A stretch of DNA of 64,000 nt, taken from the NCBI RefSeq assembly GCF_037126465.1, contig NC_088209.1, positions 21,767,146 to 21,831,145 on the forward strand, read 5' to 3'. Source of the stretch: Ornithodoros turicata. Its lineage: Eukaryota; Arthropoda; Arachnida; Ixodida; Argasidae. The position numbers were made by a program, and so were the translations under genes. The notes under the pieces are model-generated. The model saw only the letters and a program-made list of their open reading frames with translations. It ran no database searches and was not told where the DNA came from. Within the stretch, counting starts at the first letter, position 1. Each line of letters begins with the position of its first letter. This document shows, piece by piece, positions 39,901-48,900 of the stretch.

Positions 39901-42900
39901 CGTCTAAGAGACGGACAAAAGCAGTTGCTCTTCCATTTGTTGAAGGATTGAAGGGCTCGGGAAAAAAAGAACTATGTCAGAAAGTGTAGGAATTGGGATT
40001 ACAAGTCGTGGGGTATATATAGAGTTGTACACGTTACTCGGAAAAAGTAATTGATTACAATTACTGTTACTACTGCGCGAAAAGTAATTCTTTATCGTTA
40101 CAAATTACTTCATCAAAAATGTAACACGTTACCGATTAAAAATGTAACGCGTTACTTTTTCCGTTACTTTTAAATTGTGGGCCCTAGCAAAGCCAACAAG
40201 CCTGCAGTGAATGGAACTATGCAGCTCTTGTTGCAAATTCTAAAATGAGACACCAACATATATGGTAAGTGAAATTCACAAATACATTTGAAAGCAACAT
40301 ACAAAACACATACAAGCGTTTATTACAGATTTGTTTGCTGAAAAGGGTTGCCATTGTTGAAGAAGGTTAAAAAAGTAATCGATTACTCAGTAATTGATTA
40401 CCGAAAGTTGTAATCAGCAATTACTTGGAAAATTACCTGCTCACAAAATTAATTGATACTGAAAAAAGTAATTGATTACTAGTAACGCAATTACTAGTAA
40501 CGCGTTACGTACAACTCTAGGTATATATTCGTACAAAAAGCGACGAGTGCGGCGCGCAGTCTAGGTGCGGAAGAGAGTTCACGCTATAGCAGACGATTCT
40601 GGGCAGCCAATAGAGAGTGCTCCGCTGACCTGACGTCGTCAGACGCGAGAGGTTGCTGGGCGAGATCGGCGCTGCCGTTATACGCACATTCTTGTACACT
40701 ACTTTTTTTTTTTTTTTTTTAGGAAATCCGCATTTTCCTAATGAAATATTTAGCGCGACAGTTTCTGAAGGTAATATCCCTCAAATAAATCTCTCTGCCA
40801 CAACGGAGCTGCGCACCAGCTGCCGTGGCATAGTGGTTAGGATGACCGCTTTCCACGCCGAGACGTGGGAGGTGACACGGGTTCGAATCCTGTCACCGGC
40901 TGTGCTGTCTGAGGTTTTCCCTGGGCTTTCCGAAAAATTTCCAGACGAATGTCGGCACAGTTCCCCCTGAAGTCGGCCCAGGACGCATACTAACCCCTCT
41001 GTCCCCCACTCCTTCCTGCTGTCCTCTCTCCATCTGTCCACGTCTGTACGCCGCTCATAGCCACAGTCGCTTCGCGGCGTTAACGCGGAATTAAAAAACA
41101 ACAACAACGGAGTTGCGGCAAACTGTACAGCTCTTAGACACAGCCCCATAGCTAAAAGTGAGGGTCACTTTTCTAAAGTGCCTTCTTGATTAATACCAAG
41201 AACAACCAAATCTGTGAGGTGCGAGAAACACTTCGACACGTGATAACCACAGTGTATTTTCAGGCTGAGGTAGGAAAATGACGATGAACAGCAGAGCACT
41301 GTCATCATGAATGAGTCTTTTTCCAAGCATAGCGGACCATTTCGCGGTGGTGCTAAAAGAGCTCGCCGTTGTCGGCCTCGCCGAAGTGGGCAACGCTAAC
41401 ACTCTGGGGAGAATCTGTTTCCTGGGCCGACTTCCAAGTGAACTGTGCCGACATATATATCTGTCAGCGGCTGAGGAAAACCCAGGAAAAACCCTAGACA
41501 GCACAGCCGACATCGGGATTCAAACCTCCCAGGGTACCTCCCAGCCCTCTACGTGACATGGTCAGCGCGCTAACCATTAAGCTATACGGGCTGGTAAGCT
41601 GTGGTTCACGCTTTCGATATATCATCCTAATATTTGACTCACCAAAGCGTTTGGGTATTGAGCTGTGTATTAATTGAAATATTGTGCTGACCGATTTCAA
41701 GCACAGTTGACTCCCTACACTCTCTGCGTCTGCTGCACTGTTGATTTCGTTGAGTCTGGACAATAGAAAATCGGCTCTTCAAAATTGTGTGACAATCTGT
41801 GGTTCAACTGCCCACAAAGGTGGCTTTACTGCAGGCTCTGTTTCAGACGACAAAGGCCTCGTAAACATGGTTACTCCTCAAGGACGATGAACTAGAAGGA
41901 ATGGAGTAACCTCTGGCTCTGACGTCGCTTTCTTTTGGAGAATTTGGAGTAAGTTTCGCCCTTGAAAGAAAAAAAAATTGAAAGAAAAGGGAAGAAAGAA
42001 AGAGAGAGAAGTTAAGACAGTCCTACGGACGAAACAAAGGCCAACAACGCATCTCGTTCTTTCCGACGAATGTGTGTAAGACCCTGTGTCACATTGGAAG
42101 ACATCCTGTACCTCCAAGGAGTGGAGGATGAGGCCACCGCCAACACCAAGCTGACGAAGACGATCTTGTTCAGCCACGCGCCACACCTACACCTTACACA
42201 TGTGCAGAAGAAGAAGAATATCATCGCAGCATATTTTGCATCGACACATTGACCCGTGGCCTATTGCCTTTGGCTGTGCGAGACAGCAGTTAGAAGAAGA
42301 AGAAAAAGAAGGTCTTCCTTCGAGCAAGACACTGATGTCAGCCAACGGAGCAATGAACACCGGGGAACCACCAGCAGTCATCCCTACCCAATCTCCAAAT
42401 GTGGAGGAGGGAGGATTACCTTCCCAGAGACACCTTTACATCATCGTCGCAGTACTGGGCTGCATAGTCTTGGCCTGCTTCTTCACTTTGGGCCTCTCGA
42501 TGAAGGGCAACATTGACCTCGTCAATGGCCTGCACCGTGACATGGACATATTGAGTCAGGAACTTCGCGACCGGAAGGCTCGAAGCCCGAAGGTTCAAAG
42601 CGTAGAAGCCACCGAAGACGTCAGCCTCAACGTGGTGACGAACAAGTTGCACGCCATGTCGTTCGAAGAAGTTGGAAACTTCACAACGTTGAATGCCTCG
42701 GACACTCACGGAGAAGAATTGACAGAGAGTAGTTCGGAAAGGACGTCTGTACCGCAAAGTAGCGATTTGAGCAACTCAACGAGTTACGTATAGCGAGTTC
42801 GTTGTTTACACAGGTTTAGTAGTGCTGTTTTAGTTTTCTCGTTTATCGGATGAGTGTACTTTACGAATTCCCGTTACCTAAAGAGAAACCGTTTACCTAA

Positions 42901-45900
42901 TCCAACCAATTGTGCAATATATAATTTCACTGTGCTATCGACGAATTGCAATAAACGAATTGTTCGAAGAGAGTAGCACTCGCTTACCTTTGGTTTGTAC
43001 GCCAGAAATCGTCAGGGCCTACACAGAGATGAACCTCATTGACATGTGGTCGGTTGCAGCTCGGCGGCGACGGTGATGAGAGTTTTGATGTACTCCGCCT
43101 AGCACGCGCAAACACATTGCTGAAAGCGGTGCTGAGGTGTTGACGTCAGCCACTCCGTCTTCGCTATTCGGAAAGTCTAGGGGGAGCCCAAGCCCATAGG
43201 CGTACCATAGGAACTCTTTGCCCCCATTGAAAAATATCCTGGGAACACCTATGCAGAAGCCTGGGTGTTCTTCCTGGGTTTTCTTCAGACGCTTTAAGGG
43301 AAATGTCGGCACAGTTCCCTGTGAAGTAGGCCCAGGACGCACGGTCCCCCCCTGCGACAGTCACGACTGTCGCAGGGGGGGACCGCAAGCAGTTTCATCA
43401 TCACCGCCACCTGGCCTTCCAGGAAGCTCCAGTAGCTTTGAGTGGAATTCTTGCGACTGCTATAGGCTGGATTGCATTTGTTAAGGGAACGTCAAGAGAA
43501 TAACTTCAGAAAAGGAACCGCCTTTCTATGTTTCTGCTGTGTCAGGGGAGGTGTGTTAGGACGGTATGTTAAAACACTGGGAAAATTTGCCTAAGGGTAT
43601 CAGCGATGACAAGTGAACAATTGTATAATCTGATAGCTGACTTGATGGGCTTTCCAGGCATGTACGGTTAGCTCATTAGCCAGAGCTATTGCAAGAGCGT
43701 TTGATGTGCTTCTAGCTACACTGGTGGTGGGGGTGCTGGTGAAAGGGTTCGCCGTTGTCGGCCTCACATAGGTGGGCAACGTCACGACTGACGCCCTGGG
43801 GGAATGTGCGTCCTGGGCCGACTTGTGCCGACATATGTCTGAAAGCGTCTGAGGAATATCCAGGAAAACCCCCAGACAGCACAGCCAACACCAGGATTCG
43901 AACCCGGGTACCTCCCAGTCTCGACGTGGCATGGCCGCAACCCTAGCCACTGAGCCAGGCGAGCTGGTAGATACACTGAGGGACAGTTGACCATTGTCCT
44001 CTCGTGACGCAGAGACACGAATCAACTGGAGGATGGCATAACACTTTTCTGCCGCTGCTCCCCTGCGGTGGCAGATTCTACCGTGGTGCCCATGTATAGA
44101 GATTGCTGGTACGGAACTCACTGGCTTGTGAGGGGGCTGTACACGCTAAGCGTTCATTTCACAACCTCAGTTTTCTTTATTCCGACTGGTTTAGTCTCAC
44201 CCCATGTGATTCTAGCATATATACTGTGCTTAACATGTCATGTTCGTTTAGACGCCGTATAGGCATGGTAGGTGCGATGTCTTTGTTGCTCGTCCCGTAC
44301 TTCGTTCTCGTGAGAAGCAAGAGCCTGAGGGTCGTCTTCAATTGCGTCAGCCTGTTGGCCCCGTACTTCATTTACATTGTAGCATGATCCTTCCCGGACA
44401 CAGGCGACCAAACGAAATCGGCAGAGGCATTGAAGATTGTCGTGTCGATGACATTCATCGTCACTTGGAAGTGAACCTGTTTGTGAACAATGTACCGTAA
44501 CGGTAGTGCACCGGTTTCAAACTGGAAGAAAAGTATACCACGGCTAACTGCTTTCATCTTGGGAAAGCCGTCCAGACGCGAACTACCCCCACTAGATGCT
44601 CAGTAAACACACACACACAAAAAGAAGAAGACGAAGAAGAAGAGAAAGCTCATTTGCAGTTCCGAGCTCAAGATCCTCTTGATTCTCGTATTATTGCTCC
44701 AGCGGAACCTGCCGTCCAGCGCCCTCTCTGGCGAAGGCACCCGGGGCAGCTACTCATGTTGCCCCCCCCCCCCTTATTGGAACGTCTCTGTATCTTGGAT
44801 AGTAGCGCTTAGAGTCACTAAATAAGCTTATTTAGCTTATTTAGTGACTCTACACTCTTAAAAATGAACGTCACCACATAGCACGCTCCTTGCCAACAAT
44901 CATCTTGAATGATATCGTTATCTGCCCTGATTTGTTGAAAACGAGAGGCGTACGCCTTTTTTGTGACACTTATGCTGTTCATAATTGTTACAGAAAAGGC
45001 GTACGCCTCCCATTTTCACCAAATCAGGGCAGATAACGATATCATTCGCGATGATGGTTGGCTAGGGTGATGGATTAGCTTCCTATGCGGTGAAGTTCAT
45101 TTTTAAGCGTGTAGTAGCGCTTTCCGATCTGGATGGCGGACAGATCAACCTTCCTGCTGGCATTAGCAGTCGTGACGTCATCCGCGATGCCCATCAGCAT
45201 TACCACCGCTGTGACCTTGGTAACATCAATTCAGGAGCTAAGCCGAAATTGTTTTCCTGGGTACCAGAAACACGGCTGCGAAAATTTTACTGAAAATGGT
45301 GGAGTGGTTTCCAGGAAACAACCTGCGAAACAACCGTATTAGCAGAAGCCCAACGTTCACGGTAAGGGTCACCACATCTGCGTACGTCACACTGGATACG
45401 TTTGTGTGCCTTTGCCTTTCATACAAGGTCTTCCCGAGTCCTTTACGGAACGGGTGTTCGCTATATGTCGTAGGCGCGAGGTTTTCCATGATTTTGCATC
45501 TGATTGGTGCACCTGGTGGTTGCACCCTATACACTGAATATGCAGCCTCTGCTAATACGGTGCATTGCAAAATCTCAACCTCACCGGTTTGGCACTGCCA
45601 CAGTGGATCGGATCCACTCTAATCCGGTCAGGAAAAAATGAAAACGCGCATAGTGACATAGTAATGCAGAAATTGTGCGACTTTCTGTTGCATGTTCTCA
45701 TTAGGCTGTCAGCGCGGGGACACATACATCGAGTATGTGTATCGCTTTAGAGTCAGTAAGGAATGGAAGCCCTTCTGCCATTGTGACAGGACTACACACT
45801 TTAGGAACCTACCTTCCATGAAAATGGTGACACAACTATATGCGCATACGGTCAGTACTGTCTTCTTCCTGTTAGTTTTGCTACGTGCAAACACGAAGAG

Positions 45901-48900
45901 GAGGAGAAGAACGATCAGTATCTGTACCATAGGAAACAGGAGACTACGCGCCCTATGGTTTCCCCGCGTGGCTGTTCTCATGGCAGACGCGAGGAACCCT
46001 GCGGAGGTCGACGTCCCTGAGGAGGAAGCCCAGTTAGACTCACAGCAACGGGAGTCGTCTCTACGAATCCGCTTGTGGTTTGTCCTCGTCGCCATGGCCA
46101 CCATCGTGGTTGGCTGCTTCCTCATGCTCGGGTTTTCGCTGAGGAGGAACGAGGAACTCGTCGGCGTACTGGACCGCTACCGAGATCACCTGGACCAGAT
46201 AGGCCCAGTGGCTAACCAGAGCGTTCAGTCTACGAAGGACCAGGCGCATGTCAAGCGAATTGTTCGCCGCTTTGAAGGCCTGGTGAAGCCCGAAGCTCCA
46301 GAGGCTGTCTTTCTACAAAGGCCGACTGACACTGCCTTGCCTCGCAAGACACCTTCTATTACGTATCGTCGACGTCGCCCTGCACACGAGCTTCAGAGGA
46401 AAGAGGGCCTACTGGATACTAACAGGATCCCGTTGCTTGACAATTGTAGGAATTCGAATATCACCTTACGACCGTTGCAAAACCTAAATCTTGATGAAAG
46501 AGACCCCTCGCATCCGCGATGCAAAGCGGATCATACGACGACAGGAATCGAGGCCGATTTAGCTTCCTCTTCATTTTGGTACCAGTAACTGTAGTGCGGA
46601 TTGCACTGTATCACTTGAAATCCTCGACGATACACCAGGAATATTGGTCAACAGCAGCGTGCATGCAGTTGTTACTGAGACGGCTTTCAGCATGAAAACA
46701 GAATATCTTGTGAGTCAACTCACTTGCAGGAACGCTACGGGTTATCTTGTTAGTTCAAACATTAGTACCCACCAAGCCCTTCAGCTGCGAACTTCAGAAT
46801 TAGTTTCTAGTGAAGCCACTAGCGCATTAGAGAGTGCCGATGTCATGAAACCTGAATTGCTATTGAGAACCTCCAGCCACGGGACAGGTAATACCAGAGG
46901 CGCGCATAAAAATACCGTCAGGGACCCGTCAGGGAACACATAGGCTTGGAACACGTTGATTTGCGATGGAAACACCACGGTACCTACGAATGCCGATAGC
47001 CAAGGACTCAAAATCAAATTGACTGCTCATAAAGGTCCTCTTCATACCAGTAGCTCCTCGACAGAAAGGACACCTACAGACTCGTTGAAAATTGTCATTG
47101 GAAAAAACACTGCGAACAGCTATACAGCGAACAGCAGCCATGCACAAGCATTGCCTACGCAGATATCTGTTGTATCCGCAGCATTTCCATCGTCGACTGC
47201 TCTGCAAATCTCTAGGACAGCGAATAGCAGCAGGTGACAAGAGCAATCGGCCTGTCTACGACACCAAAATGTCCACCAAATGATGCGTCCACGTCCTCGA
47301 TAATGCCGTCTGATGACACTTGCGGCCTCCAGTAGTTCTTGTTTGGAAGCTTCCGTCATGAAAAGTATTAGCTGATCGTAGCTGCTTCAGATGCGGCGCT
47401 GTGACTGTGACTTCTCTGGGAGTTTACGGGAGACGATGTTTCAGACGAAAGCCGTGGTTGCCACTGTATAAAATTCGCATTTGCTGTTAGGATTCTGACA
47501 CAAACAATAAGAGAAATAGTACAAGCTTATAAGGGAATAGCGGGAGCAATACTATGTATAGCGTAACATAATATGTGTGATATATTACAGATTGATAAAT
47601 TAAGTATTGTTATGAACATATTAAAATTAAATATACATTTTAAAGCATAACCCGCACTTGAAGCAATATACGTGGTATATTACAATCCGCACCTTTCGTG
47701 ATATTTTGGCGAGCGGTTGATGGGCTGGCACGTCTGCTCTGGTCTTGAGAGTCGAGCATTCGAGCAGGAGGTGCTGGGTGCCAGTCAGTTCACCTTCACA
47801 GTACCACAGTACCAGGTGCATGTGCCTGGTCTAGCCGCGGCGAATCCATTGTGGGAAGCGTTGCAGCTGGCGAACAGGTCACACTCTACCAGAGCCACTG
47901 CAGACCGAGTCCTGACTCGTCGGAAGCACACTGTGGCTGTGACTGATGGACATCGAGTGCTCTTCTTTCAGAATCGGGTTTCAGAAAGGTGGCCGTCTTC
48001 CAGCTTTGCACGCCGTGGTCTCTTCGTGGTCATAGCGACCCGCTGGTGTGGCGATGTTATTCTCAATCCGTAGGCTCTGGAGTTGCAGTAGGTGTCGTCT
48101 TCGCGCTGACGGTCCTTGTTGGTGGTCCAGCCAATCTTTCTGTCCCTCCAACTACCAACACGAACACTATCAGACTAATATCTTGATTCTTCATCCTCAT
48201 TCGTCATTCCCATCTTCTACGAAGGAAAGTGCGCTGTGTCGTGCGGTGAGATTCCGACGGACGTTAAAGAACCCTCACCCTCAGATGGACAGAACCAATC
48301 CGAAGACGTCTATACTGTGGCGTCACTCGTGGTCAAAGTTGTCTCCAGGAATTTCCCTACACCTTCCAGGGGGTTGTACATTCCCCTCGTTTTTTTTTGT
48401 CTTTTTTTAGGACGCGAAGTCACGGATTATCATTATCGATATATTCATGATACTTTCATTCATAAAGAAGCTTGCCTGATTACGGAGAGGTTCTGCATCA
48501 AAACAGTTGGAAAAGGAGGTCTTGGTTGCGTTGTTCGTTCTAATCTAAAATCGTTCTAATGTTTCAGGCAGCGCGTCTGAGGAGCAACCACACAATATAT
48601 TTTATCAGAACAACCTGCTAACACAGCGGGATCTAATTTACTACGGTGCTCTAATTACGTGCGTGCCGGGAGAAGGTATTTCAAATCTACGAGAGGCAGG
48701 CCACTGTGGAGGCTGAGTGTTCTCATTCTTTATGACAAATGTGTCTGTTGCGTAAAAGCCGCGGCGCTATCCGCTGTCGCTCCCCGCGCAGCACCGAACG
48801 CTATAGAGCTAGCGCTGCTGACATGTGCCGTCACATGGCGGTACGAACATGATGTGTGACATCAGCTGCACGAAGCCTCTCCTCTGCCTCTGCTAAACTC

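Noticed and set aside
45692..45979. N-terminal extension of membrane protein B
   Set aside because: The upstream in-frame part is absent from copy C, which aligns from the Met at 45980.
47627..47821. LINE C-terminal domain on the minus strand
   Set aside because: One CxGE...HLLLEC-like pattern only, and the region partly belongs to the duplicated flank of genes B and C; too weak to call.
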